Source of the DNA: Closterium sp. NIES-65
Taxonomy: Eukaryota; Streptophyta; Zygnematophyceae; Desmidiales; Closteriaceae
NCBI GenBank assembly: GCA_948144175.1
Contig: CANXME010001986.1
Coordinates: forward strand, 1 to 64,000
Length of the DNA: 64,000 nt
Reading direction: 5' to 3'
This document shows, piece after piece, positions 46,301 through 57,474 of this stretch. A program made the translations under genes and the position numbers. Within the stretch, counting starts at the first letter, position 1. The number at the start of each line of letters is the position of its first letter. The notes under the pieces are model-generated. The model was not told the DNA's origin, ran no database searches, and saw only the letters and a list, made by a program, of their open reading frames with translations.

Positions 46301-49300
46301 ATGAATTCGTCACAGGCGGGTTACTTCGCGAAGCAGGGGCTGAGCATGCTGTACAATGCCACTGTAACGAGCGTGAGTGCGATTGCAACGGGGATAAACA
46401 AGGCGTACCAGACGTACACGGACTATTACGAGCGTGACCAGATCGAAGCTCTGAAGAAATCTGGCAAGCGACCAGCCGACAACCTCTATCTAGGTGATAC
46501 CGTTGCACGCGACATGAGGGCGTGGTTAGTACAGGATCTTTCTGCTTGTGATATCTCAATAACGCATGCGCGTGTGTTGCTTGACAATATATGCAGCATG
46601 TTCATGGATTCATGCGAAACTTCATGATTGGTGAACGCATGATTCACGAGCCACGAGCCACAAATTAATTCAAGCATGCAAGCATGAACCGTTTGCAAAG
46701 ATGAAATCATGGCTTCGTGAGTCCTTTGTTCCCTTATTCTCTTCTTTAATGTGGTCGCGAATCCCTGATGGTCATTGACATCAGGGTTCCATGGATTCAC
46801 GATTTTCGTACCTGATTCAATCCTTCTTCTGCGTGGCTGATTACAACAAACCCGTATGACAGTGCTGCAGCGCTTCCAGTATCTCTGCATGGCTGCCTAC
46901 AAGAACGAGGAGAGGAACCATTTCGTCTATGTCCTTGTCTCGTGCGTTGTAAACACACACCCATCTCCCCCCTTGTCCCTCACCACCCACATCAGTGCTG
47001 CAGCGCTTTCAGTACCTCTGCATGGCTGGCTACAACAACGAGGTTGCTGCTGCCGCCCAGAAGGCAGCTGCCAAGCTGGTGAGAGGGCAATGGGCCTGTC
47101 AGGTGTGCCAGGGGGTTGTCAGGTGTGCAATGGGTTTGTCAGGTGTGCCGGGAGGTTGTCCAATGTGCCTTGGGGTTTCCAGGTGTGCCTTGGGGTTGTC
47201 AGGTGTGCCTTTCTCACCTGGGTGCCGACATCAGTGTCACAGCGGTATGAGGAGCTTTTCTCTCAGAGCACTTTCTAACCCCACTCTTACTCCAACCAAC
47301 CCTCTCGTGTCTCTTTCCATTATCTTTTCTCCCAGACGGCAGGAGAGAAGAGCTCAGTGGCTCATGAGACGCTGCTGCTGCTCACCCGCGTGCTGACGTC
47401 AGTGTCGCAGCGGTATGGCGAGCAGTCAGGGTACCCTCTTTCCCGCTCCCAATCTCAACCCCTTGTCTCGCCTCTCCTTATCCCAACCTTCACTCCAGAC
47501 GGCAGGAGAGAAGAGCTCAGTGGCTCATGAGACGCTGCTGCTTCTCTGCCGCGTGCTGTCGTCAGTGTCGCAGCGGTACGGCGAGCAGTCGGGGCAGGGG
47601 TGGGGGCTGCAGGACTTTCTGAACTCGTCTCGCATGGGCAAGGACCACTTTGACCGCGACCAGCTCGTCATTGACTTCTACTTCGCCATCCTCTTCGTCC
47701 AGGACGTGAGTGGGTGGCAGGCAGGGCATGATGTGAGTGGGTAGCAGTGAGGCCATGATGTGAGTGGGTAGCAGTGAGGCCATGATGTGAGTGGGTAGCT
47801 AGCAGGGAAGGAGGGAGAGAGGGGATGACGACCAGCTCGTCATTGACTTGTACTTCGCCATCCTCTTCGTTCAGGACGTGAGTGCTCTGCCGTCCCCCCT
47901 TTCCCCCTCTCTCTAGTCTCTGCTCCCTGCTACCCACTCACCTTCGCATGCCACTCAGATGACGCTTGGCTCAGGTGGCTTACTAGGGAGGGATTGAGGG
48001 AATGTTTGAGTGAGTTAGTGAGTGAGTGAGGGCGCGAGTGAGTGAATGAGTGAGAAGTGAGTGAGGGAGTGAGAGGGGTGTTAGTGACCTGAGTGCCCTG
48101 CTCTGCTTTTCTCACATGAATGAGTCAACCGTAAGGTTGGTTGAAGCAGAAGTTCCTCGGTACGCTACTCTGCCTCTCTCACCATTGGCAACAGGGTTGC
48201 CTTCGCCCAACCCTCTTTCCCTCCACCCCTCTTCCGCCTTTTCGCCTGTTTCCCCAACTCAAAAAGAGTCGACTCAAAAATCGACTCACTACACATGTAT
48301 CAGGTGTGTGGGGGACCCGGGCTGCAGTTTAAGCAAGCCATTCGCGAGGCGACAGGGAGGCTGGTGGAGGGGGACAAATACATGGGCGAGGGAGAGTGAT
48401 TCTCTTGAATTTACTTAAGTACCAGCGCCTCCTCCCAACCCCACCCCACTTTCCGTACCCAAACCCCCTTTTGGTTTATCAGGTGTGTGGGGGACCCGAG
48501 CCGCAGTTTGAGCAAGCCATTCGCGAGGTGACAGGGAGGCTGGTGGAGGGGGACAAATACGTGGGCGAGGGAGAATGATTCTCTTGAATTTACTAAAGCA
48601 CCAGCGCCCCCTCCCAACCCCACCCCACTTTCCGTACCCAAACCCCCTTTTGGTTTATCAGGTGTGTGGGGGACCCGGGCCACAGTTTGAGCAGGCCATT
48701 CGTGAGGCAACAGGGAGGCTGGTGGAGGGGGATAAATACGTGGGTGAGGGAGGGGGGTTCTCTGGTGGCGGTGCAGCGTTCGGTGGTGCTTCCTCCTCCG
48801 TCCCCTCCTATGCTGCTGTGCCATCCGCCAGCGCTCTACCCTCTGATCAAGACCCCAAGTGAGTCCGTGGGTTCACATGCTGTAAAGGAGTGACATGACA
48901 AGTACGTGGGCGAAAGAGGGGGGTTCTCTGGTGGCGGTGCAGCGTTCAGTGGTGCTTCCTCCTCCGTCCCCTCCTATGCTGCTGTGCCATCCGCCAGCGC
49001 TCTACCCTCTGATCAAGACCCCAAGTGAGTCGCTACATTCCACTCCTTTTTATTTGTGAAAAACGAGAGGCAAGTATAAGGGCCAGGTATGAGGACGTGC
49101 TTTTGAGAATTCTCAAAAACACCCTGCAGTATGAGGGTGTGCTTTTGAGAATTCTCAATAACACCCTGAAGTATGAGGGCGTGCTTTTGAGAATTCTTAA
49201 AAACACCCTGCAGTATGAGGGCGTGCTTTTGAGAATTCTTAAAAACACCCTGCAGTATGAGGGCGTGCTTTTGTTAATTCTCAAAAACACCCTGCAGTAT

Positions 49301-52300
49301 GAGGGGGTGCTCTTGAGAATTCTCAAAAACACCCTGCAGTATGAGGGCGTGCTTTTGTTAATTCTCAAAAACACCCTGCAGTATGAGGGCGTGCTTTTGA
49401 GAATTTTCAAAACACCCTGCAGTATGAGGGCGTGCTTTTGAGAATTCTCAAAAACACCCTGCAGTATGAGGGCGTGCTGACTCTTCTGGCGCTTTATTCG
49501 TTGCTGCCTTTAGGGCTGACTATTGCCTCCATCCATCCCGTCCTGTGCCTCTGTTCCGTCGGCCAGTGCTCTACCTACCTGCCGATCAAGGCCCTAAGTG
49601 AGCTGCTTCTCTTTGTGTCATATGATGTGAGAGAGAGGTAAAAGCTAGACAAGTATGTGAGAGAGAGGTAAAAAAAGGACAAGTATGTGAGAGAGAGGTA
49701 AAAGCTGGACAAGTATGTGAGAGAGAGGTAAAAGCTGGACAAGTATGTGAGCAAAGAAAGCGATGGTGGTGGTGCAGGTGTAATTTCAGGCCGTCCGCAG
49801 GCAGAAGAGGAGGCAGACGGACGCAAGCAACGAAGGTGGTGCAGGTGCCCAATCACCAGGGACAAGGTGATGAAGGTGGTGCAGGTGCCCAGTCGCCAGG
49901 AAGAAGGTGATGAAGGTGGTGCAGGTGCCCAGTCGCCAGGAAGAAGGTGATGAAGGTGGTGCAGGTGCTATCGCAGGCCGTCCGCAGGACGTGGGCGAGG
50001 GAGGGGGGTTCTTTGGTAGCGGTGCTGCCTTCGGCGGTGCCTCCTCCTCCGTCCCCTCCTATGCTGCTGTGCCATCCGCCAACGCTCTACCCTCTGATCA
50101 AGACCCCAAGTGAGTCGCTACATTCCACTCCTTTTTATGTGTGAAAAACGAGAGGCAAGTATAAGGGCCAGGTATGAGGACGTGCTTTTGAGAATTCTCA
50201 AAAACACCCTGCAGTATGAGGGTGTGCTTTTGAGAATTCTCAATAACACCCTGAAGTATGAGGGCGTGCTTTTGAGAATTCTTAAAAACACCCTGCAGTA
50301 TGAGGGCGTGCTTTTGAGAATTCTTAAAAACACCCTGCAGTATGAGGGCGTGCTTTTGTTAATTCTCAAAAACCCCCTGCAGTATGAGGGGGTGCTCTTG
50401 AGAATTCTCAAAAACACCCTGCAGTATGAGGGCGTGCTTTTGTTAATTCTCAAAAACACCCTGCAGTATGAGGGCGTGCTTTTGAGAATTTTCAAAACAC
50501 CCTGCAGTATGAGGGCGTGCTTTTGAGAATTCTCAAAAACACCCTGCAGTATGAGGGCGTGCTTTTGAGAATTCTCAAAAACACCCTGCAGTATGAGGGC
50601 GTGCATTTCAGAATTCTCAAAAACATCCTGTAGTATGAGGGCGTGCTTTTTGAGAATTTTCAAGAACACCCTGCAGTATGAGGGCGTGCTTTTGAGAATT
50701 CTAAAAAATACCCTGCAGTATGAGGGCGTGCTTTTGAGAATTCTCAAAAACACCCTGCAGTATGAGGGCGTGCTTTTGAGAATTCTCAAAAACACCCTGC
50801 AGTATGAGGGCGTGCTTTTGAGAATTTTCAAAAACACCCTGCAGTATGAGGGCGTGCTTTTGAGAATTCTCAAAAACACCCTGCAGTATGAGGGCGTGCT
50901 GACTCTTCTGGCGCTTTATTCGTTGCTGCCTTTAGGGCTGACTATTGCCTCCATCCATCCCGTCCTGTGCCTCTGTTCCGTCGGCCAGTGCTCTACCTAC
51001 CTGCCGATCAAGGCCCTAAGTGAGCTGCTTCTCTTTGTGTCATATGATGTGAGAGAGAGGTAAAAGCTGGACAAGTATGTGAGAGAGAGGTAAAAAAAGG
51101 ACAAGTATGTGAGAGAGAGGTAAAAGCTGGACAAGTATGTGAGAGAGAGGTAAAAGCTGGACAAGTATGTGAGAGAGAGGTAAAAGCTGGACAAGTATGT
51201 GAGAGAGAGGTAAAAGCTGGACAAGTATGTGAGAGAGAGGTAAAAGCTGGACAAGTATGTGAGAGAGAGGTAAAAGCTGGACAAGTATGTGAGAGAGAGG
51301 TAAAAGCTGGACAAGTATGTGAGCAAAGAAAGCGATGGTGGTGGTGCAGGTGTAATTTCAGGCCGTCCGCAGGCAGAAGAGGAGGCAGACGGACGCAAGC
51401 AACGAAGGTGGTGCAGGTGCCCAATTGCCAGGAAGAAGGTGATGAAGGTGGTGTAGGTGCTATCGCAGGCCGTCCGCAGGCAGAAGAGGAGGCAGATGGG
51501 CATAAGCAGCGCACATTCAAAGAAGCAGAGGACATGTTGCGACAGCCATCTCGTGCAATCACACATTTCCGCTTCCCCCCCCCCCCTTCCCCCCTTTTCC
51601 CCCCCCTTCCCCCTTTTTTCCCCCCTCTTCCCCCCTCTTTCCCCCACACGCCATTTCACCCAACAATCCCCTTCCTCCTGCTGCTCCCTCTTTCTCCTCT
51701 GTGTCTCCCCCACCATCAGGAAGAAAGCGATGAAGGTGGTGCAAGTGCTATCTCAGGGCGTGCGCAAGGCAGCAGAGGATGCAGACGGGCGCAAGCAGCG
51801 GTCGCTCAAAGAAGCAGAGGACATGCTCCGACCGCCGTCTCATGCAATCACTTATACCCCTTGGCTTTCCCCTTTTCTCCCTACCCCCTCCTCCTCCTTC
51901 TCTCTGTTTCTCTTCTCTTTCTCTCCCCTGTTCCCGGCCCCACTCCCAATCGCCAGGAAGAAGGCGATGAAGGTGGTGCAGGTGTTATCTCAAGCCGTGC
52001 GAAAAGGATGCGGACGGGCGCAAGCAGCGCTCGCTCAAAGAAGCAGAGGACATGCTTCGATTGCCATCTCATGCAAGCACACATCCCTGTACTTTCCCCC
52101 TTTCCCCCTTCTCCTTCTCCTCCCTCTCCTCCTTCTGCTCTATGTTTCTCCTGTGTTTCTCCCCTCCTCCCCACCCATAACCCCCCAGGAAGAAAGCGAT
52201 GAAGGTGGTACAGGTGCTGTCACAAGCTGTGCGCAAGGCAGCAGGTGATGCAGACGGCCGCAAGCAGCGGTCGCTCAAAGAAGCAGAGGACATGCTTCGA

Positions 52301-54139
52301 CTGCCATCTCATGCCATCACTTATACCCTTGGCTTTTCCCTTTCCCCACTACCCTCTCCTCCTCTCTGTTTCTCTTCTCTTTATCTCCCCCGTCTTCCCC
52401 CCCTTTCTCACTCCACTTGCCAGGAAGAAAGCGATGAAGGTGGCGCAGGTGTTGTCGCAAGCCGTGCGGAAGGCAGCAGAGGATGCGGACGGGCGCAAGC
52501 AGCGCTCCCTCAAGGAAGCAGAGGACATGCTTCGACTGCCATCTCATGCAGTCACACATACCCCTCTACTGTCCCCCTTCCCCCCTACCCTCTCTTTCTC
52601 CTGCTCAATGTTTCTCCTTCCTCTCTTCCCCCCGCCCTCCCCCCCTCTCCTCCCCCGCTCTACAATTGCCAGGAAGAAAGCGATGAAGGTGGTGCAGGTG
52701 CTATCCCAGGCCGTGCGAAAGGACTTTTGAGTCGACTCAAAAGTCAGCTTAGTGCAGGTGCTATCCCAGGCCGCGGGAAAGGACTTTTGAGTCGACTCAA
52801 AAGTCAGCTTGGTGCAGGTGCTATCCCAGGCCGTGCGAAAGGACTTTTGAGTCGACTCAAAAGTCAGCTTGGTGCAGGTGCTATCCCAGGCCGCGCGAAA
52901 GGACTTTTGAGTCGACTCAAAAGTCAGCTTGGTGCAGGTGCTATCCCAGGCTGTGCGAAAGGACTTTTGAGTCGACTCAAAAGTCAGCTTGGTGCAGGTG
53001 CTATCCCAGGCCGCGCGAAAGGACTTCTGAGTCGACTCAAAAGTCAGCTTGGTGCAGGTGCTATCCCAGGCCGTGCGAAGGACTTTTGAGTCGACCCAAA
53101 AGTCAGCTTGGTGCAGGTGCTATCCCAGGCCGCGCGAAAGGACTTTTGAGTCGACTCAAAAGTCAGCTTGGTGCAGGTGCTATCCCAGGCCGCGCGAAAG
53201 GACTTTTGAGTCGACTCAAAAGTCAGCTTGGTGCAGGTGCTATCCCAGGCCGTGCGAAAGGACTTTTGAGTCGACTCAAAAGTCAGCTTGGTGCAGGTGC
53301 TATCCCAGGCCGTGCGAAAGGCAGCAGAGGATGCAGACGGGCGCAAGCAGTGCTCCCTCAAAGATGCAGAGGACATGCTTCAACTGCCATCACATGCAAG
53401 CACACATACCCCTCGGCTTTCCCCTTGTCCACCTACCCCCTGCCCCTCCTCCTCTCTGTTTCTCTTCTTTTTATCTCCCCCTTCTCCCCCCCCTTCACAC
53501 CCCACTTGCCTTGCCAGGAAGAAAGCGATGAAGGTGGTGCAGGTGTTATCTCAAGCCGTGCGAAAGGCAGCAGAGGATGCAGACGGGCGCAAGCAGCGCT
53601 CCCTCAAAGAAGCAGAGGACATGCTTCGACGCGAAAACGAAAAGGCAGCTGCGGCCGCCGGCGTGGCCTATGCCGGACCTCCCGCCAAGCCTCTCAGCAG
53701 CTTCGGCGGCGGAGCCTCGGCAGCAGCTCCGGTCGGAGGGTATGGTTCGGCGGGTGGTATGGCGGCGAAGCCGAGTAGCGTGTCGAATTGGAGTGGGGGG
53801 AGTGGGGCTGCTGCTGCTGCGCCCAGCCCTTGGGGTGGGGGAGGGGGGAGTGCGTTGGGGGGACCAGTAGGGGGAACGATGGGGGGAGGTGCAGGGGGGA
53901 GTGTGTGGGGAGGAGGGGGGAGTGCGAGTGTGGGAGGGGGAGGGGGTTTTGGAGGAGGTAGCGGTGGTGGTGGGGGGGGCTGGGGGGGGAGTGCGTCAAC
54001 AGGAGGGGGAGGGGGAGCGTGGGGGGCAGGGGGAGGGCAGGCAGGGGGGAGTGCAGGGGGGTGGGGGGGAACGACAGGGGGAAGCACGACGGGAGGGAGT
54101 TCTGGGTGGGGTACCGGCACTGGTGGCAGCTTGATATAA
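46301..54139 (+). CDS. Unrecognised five-exon gene with Gly-rich tail
   Basis: Exons 46301-46493, 46996-47078, 47499-47705, 48662-48858, 53518-54139 sum to 1302 bases (433 residues) with consistent phases. The first 230 residues look alpha-helical and globular (GYFAKQGLSMLYNATVTSVS, LQRFQYLCMAGYNNE, DRDQLVIDFYFAILFVQD, QFEQAIREATGRLVEGDKYV). A basic/acidic helix follows (KKAMKVVQVLSQAVRKAAED, LKEAEDMLRRENEKA), then a tail made almost only of Gly, Ser and Ala with scattered Trp. There is no signal peptide or obvious membrane span. I do not recognise the family and assign no function. The first donor (TAG|GTGATA) is the least certain junction. The 4.7-kb last intron is filled with copies of its own exons and minisatellites. 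Confidence 0.65.
48000..48080. repeat. GAGT simple repeat
   Basis: Degenerate GTGAGTGAGTGAG-type microsatellite inside the third intron of the unknown gene. Confidence 0.8.
48303..48580 (+). repeat. Two shadow copies of exon 4 of the unknown gene
   Basis: Segments starting at about 48303 and 48482 repeat the intron end (TATCAG) and the first ~95 bases of exon 4 (GTGTGTGGGGGACCC onwards, to GGGCGAGGGAG), at a period of about 179 bases before the true exon at 48662. Each keeps an AG acceptor, but the copies end before the exon's donor and run into intron sequence (TGATTCTCTTGAATT). Confidence 0.85.
48898..49980 (+). repeat. About 1.1-kb intronic repeat unit, first copy
   Basis: Begins with a copy of the 3' part of exon 4 with its donor (CCCCAAGTGAGTCGC near 49020). 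It continues through a 42-bp minisatellite (49082-49480; units GCAGTATGAGGGCGTGCTTT plus GAGAATTCTCAAAAACACCC), a diverged exon-4 end (about 49560-49605), a 30-bp minisatellite (49640-49745) and a degenerate exon-5-like block (49750-49980). The same order recurs at 49985-51480. Confidence 0.85.
49985..51480 (+). repeat. Intronic repeat unit, second expanded copy
   Basis: Same order as 48898-49980 with expanded arrays: the 42-bp array runs 50160-50905 and the 30-bp array (GACAAGTATGTGAGAGAGAG plus GTAAAAGCTG) runs 51055-51325. The first eight or so 42-bp units match the first copy unit by unit including their variants (for example GTTAATTCTC), so the block was duplicated as a whole and then grew. 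Confidence 0.85.
51450..52735 (+). repeat. Tandem array of shadow copies of the last-exon start
   Basis: Copies of the final intron's 3' end plus the first ~115 bases of exon 5 (GAAGAAAGCGATGAAGGTGG to AGAGGACATGCT) occur near 51450, 51718, 51958, 52190, 52422 and 52672, at a period of about 235-250 bases. A further copy at about 53298 precedes the true exon at 53518. The complete intermediate copies diverge from the exon after the same point, where they read CCATCTCATGCA instead of coding sequence. Acceptors are kept, donors are absent. Confidence 0.85.
52727..53320 (+). repeat. 60-bp minisatellite built from exon 5 plus a palindrome
   Basis: Ten units of 60 bases. Half of each unit is exon-5-derived (GGTGCAGGTGCTATCCCAGG then CCGTGCGAAA) and half is GGACTTTTGAGTCGACTCAA AAGTCAGCTT-type sequence holding the perfect palindrome TTTTGAGTCGACTCAAAA. 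The period keeps frame, so the array is open for translation. Confidence 0.9.
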
Positions 54140-54336
54140 GCGACTCAACAAAGGAGCAGCACAGTGTCATGCATGGTGTTGATATGAGCGGCAATAGTGC
54201 ACAACAGCACACCTTGTGTCATTTTGGGTGACAACGTTGCATGACAGCTTAGTTCGCGCCAGTATGAGTGACAATGGAATTCCGCAGCACCTCGTGTCAA
54301 TACGGGCGACATTTGAACTCAACATCACATCTGATC
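54140..54336. other. 3' flank of the unknown gene
   Basis: Contains three loosely repeated segments around GTGACAACG/GTGTCAT (about 54160-54310). No coding exon is seen; a 3' UTR is likely. Confidence 0.4.
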
Positions 54337-54700
54337 TGTTGGGCTGAGAATTTCAGCCTTAGGATCTTTGCAGAGAATAGGCTAGTAGGTGCTAGAGTAG
54401 CACAGCGGAAGACTTGAGTGAATGTACTTGTGCTGGTGTATGAGAACAAGTAATTGATTAAAGCAAAGAGCATACAAGAATATATAGGAAAGATGATTAC
54501 AAGAGGCGGTTATGTTTATCGAGACGCGTAACCCTTCGACTATCGAGGCGGTTACTGTTCACTGAAGCGTCGCTTGCTGTTACGTAACCTCCAGGCGGTT
54601 ACAGCTCGCAACCTCCAGTTGCGGTTTGATGTGGTACGCGCCTTTTCGACTTCATACCCCTTTTGTTGTGCTTCAGTATCGGGTGAGGTTCGATACTACA
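54337..54700 (-). mobile_element. Solo-LTR-like segment, reverse orientation
   Basis: Read on the minus strand it begins TGTAGTATCG and ends CCCAACA, 364 bp. It has a TATATATTC element and three copies of an AACCGCCT block, all typical of plant copia LTRs. No internal retroelement sequence adjoins. No target-site duplication is evident (TGATC on the left, GAAAA on the right), so it may be a recombination product or its ends may be misplaced. Confidence 0.45.
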
Positions 54701-55600
54701 GAAAAGCACTAAGTCATGCGTTTATATTCCCAACATGATCTAGTGTTTGATATGAAGTGGTAATTACAGCAACTTACCCTTAGCATCCCTAACAGGCAGG
54801 AGGGGTGGTTGGTTGGGGCATAGGCAGCGGCGGGTGATGGCTGCTTTGATATGCTAATGTGAGTGATAATGAAAAACACAACAAATGGCAGTAAAATATA
54901 ACAGCACAGTTCCTGCTATGGAATTTTTGAATTTTGATGGGTGTCTCCTGTTGCCCTTGAAGGAGATGTGCAATCGAGGAAATGTATAAAAACCGGGACC
55001 TTGGTATGCTTCATGTTTGCACAGTATTTACGGTATGACTGCGATTATCGAGCACAGCATGGTATGACCACCACAGTGTAAGGGGGATAGCCCTCCACTG
55101 GGGGCACACTGAACTGACACAAGAGGCAGCATCATTATTATGCATTACTGCAATATGTCTAGACATAACAACAAAGCAACCCCCTTTCTCCGATGCACCA
55201 ACTAGTTTCTAGCCTATACACGTACCTCCAACAGGAGGAATTATCGATGGAGGGAATTTCTGTACCCGGCCTTAGTCACCTCTGTCTCCTCCCCTCACAC
55301 ACATGCCTAACTAATCTGTCTTGCTCGGCACTTGAAAATCAGGTATGTAACGTTGAGTTGCGTTGGTTGGCATGGTGGAAGGAAGAGTGAGTGGGAAGGC
55401 AGACAGATGCATACCCCTAGCTTCGACCTCTCACTCTTCCTTCTGCCGTGCCTCCTCGCTTCCCCTTCCGCCCACCCCACTCTCCATTTTCGCTCATCTC
55501 GATTGCATTGATTCAACTTCCCTTGCTTTACTCTCCATCTTCGCTCGCCCAGACTGCACTGATTCAACGCCCCCTTCTCTCCTCTCTCCATCCATCCCCG
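54701..55600. other. Intergenic region
   Basis: AT-richer sequence without recognisable exons. From about 55430 it becomes pyrimidine-rich on the plus strand and grades into the repeated segments downstream (in the sense of the minus strand) of the next gene. Confidence 0.4.
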
Positions 55601-56411
55601 TCGCACTATCTCTGCTTCTTCTTCTTCCCTCCCCACTTCTGCTTCTTCTGCACCCCTCTCCACCTCTCTACTGCTGCACCTGCTGAGCTGCCCAATGCAC
55701 TGCTTCCCCTCATGCGCTCCCTATCTCTCCCCTTCATTCTTCCCTCCACTCTCCCCTCCACTCTCCCCTTCACTCTCCCCTTCCGTCGTCCAGATTCTGC
55801 TGTTTCGTTCGTCCCTTCCTCCACCTCTGTTCCTGCTGCACCTGCTAAGTTGCTTATTCCATATTTCACTCGACTGATGCCATCCCCCTCACTCCTCCCT
55901 TCGCCTTCCCCTCATTCTCTCCCTTCTCCCCTTCAACACCCTCTCATGCTCTCCCCTTCACTCTCCCACATTCTGCTGCGACTTTTCTCTCTTCTTCCAC
56001 CTTTGCTCCTGCCGCATCTGATGAGCTGCCCACCCTTCACTTTTCCCCATTGCACTGCTTTACATTCCTCTCATATCAAGCTCTCCCCTTCACTATCCCT
56101 TCACTCTCCCCTTCACTCGTCCACATTCTGCTGCTTCTTCTGCCTTTCCTTCCACCTCTGCTCCTGCTGCATCTGCTGAGCTCCCCACCCTTCACTCTTC
56201 CCCATTGCACTGCTTTTCTCTCTACTCTGATGCTCTCCCTTAACACTCCCCTTCATTCTCTTCACTCGTCTATTCTCTGCTGCTTCTTCTGTCTCTCCTT
56301 CCACCTCTGCTCCTGCCGCATCTGCTGGGCTGCCCCCTCTTCCACTCTTCCCCATTGCACTGCTTTTTACATTCCCCTCCTCCCATGCCCTCCCCTTCAC
56401 TCGTCTACTCT
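55600..56411 (-). repeat. Degenerate copies of the 3' coding end of the tyrosine-recombinase-like gene
   Basis: On the minus strand, segments encoding QQM(Q/R)QEQRWKERQKKQ or decayed versions recur near 56310, 56160, 56005, 55835 and 55670, separated by about 150 bases of purine-rich spacer, following the intact coding end at 56412-56470. They lie beyond the predicted stop and could be 3' UTR, unused exons or alternative ends. Confidence 0.7.
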
Positions 56412-57407
56412 CTATTGCTTCTTCTGCCTCTCCTTCCACCTCTGCTCCTGCCGCATCTGTTGAACCGGGGACAGGTGTGCGTTATAAGGGGGAGCATTCA
56501 CTCCCGTTACAAGCACACCCTGGGGAAGCAACACACCTCCTCCCCCACTTACACTCACACCAGGGTGAATCAATATTCCTGTTCCCCCCATAACCCCTGT
56601 CCCCCCCCTTCCCATTACATCTGCCCCCATTACCCTTGCCGCTGTCCCTCCCATTCCTTCCGCCCCCATTGCCCTTGCCCCTGTACCTCCCATTCTTTCT
56701 GCCCCCATAACCCCTGCGCCTGCCCCACCCAATACTCCTCCTCCCATCAATCCCCCTCCCATCACTCCTCCTCCCATCACTCCCCCTCCCATCACTCCCC
56801 CTCCCATCACTCCCCCTCCCATCACCCCCCCTCTTATTACTCCCCCTCCTGCCCCTCCCATTCCGCCTACCCCCATAACCCCCATTCGTCCCGCTCCTCC
56901 CCCTCCTCCTGCTCCCATCACCCCTGCTCCCATCCCTGCCATTCCCTGTGTCCCCATAACCCCTCCCATACCACCCCCCAAACCACCCCCCGTTACCCCA
57001 CCCATAGAACCACCCATCACACCACTAGCACCCATCACACCACCACCACCCATCACACCACCACCACCCATCACACCACCACCACCCATCACACCACTAG
57101 CACCCATCACACCACTAGCACCCATCACACCACCACCACCCATCAAACCACTAGCAGCCATCACACCACCACCACCCATCACACCAGAACCGCCCATCAC
57201 ACCAGCAGCAGCAACAGAAGCACCAGAGCCAGCAGTTGGAATGATATTTCTGCCTGTGGCGTTATAACCCATGGAGAGAGGAGTCGGGAGAGGAGGCAAC
57301 CCTTTTGCGTAATGGGCAAGAGTAGCAGCAACAGCCGCAACAACCGCGGAAGCAGCAGCAGGAGCAGCAGCAGGAGAAGCAATAGGCGTAGCAGGATTAG
57401 CAGCAGA

Positions 57408-57474
<67 letters not shown>

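Noticed and set aside
46301..48858. Vta1/LIP5-like or other ESCRT-associated identity for the unknown gene
   Set aside because: Helical N-terminus and low-complexity tail are superficially similar, but no diagnostic motif was found, so no function is assigned.
49033..50879. Open frames over the 42-bp intronic arrays (repeats such as LRILKNTLQYEGV and the antisense equivalent)
   Set aside because: Stop-free minisatellites of 14-codon period inside an intron; no start context, domain or splice support.
51408..53089. Long plus-strand frames linking the exon-5 shadow copies
   Set aside because: They read through pyrimidine-rich intron spacers, and the shadow copies lack donors, so they are not supported as coding exons.
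48898..53320. CRISPR-like arrays
   Set aside because: Repeats are directly tandem without unique spacers, and the setting is a eukaryotic intron.
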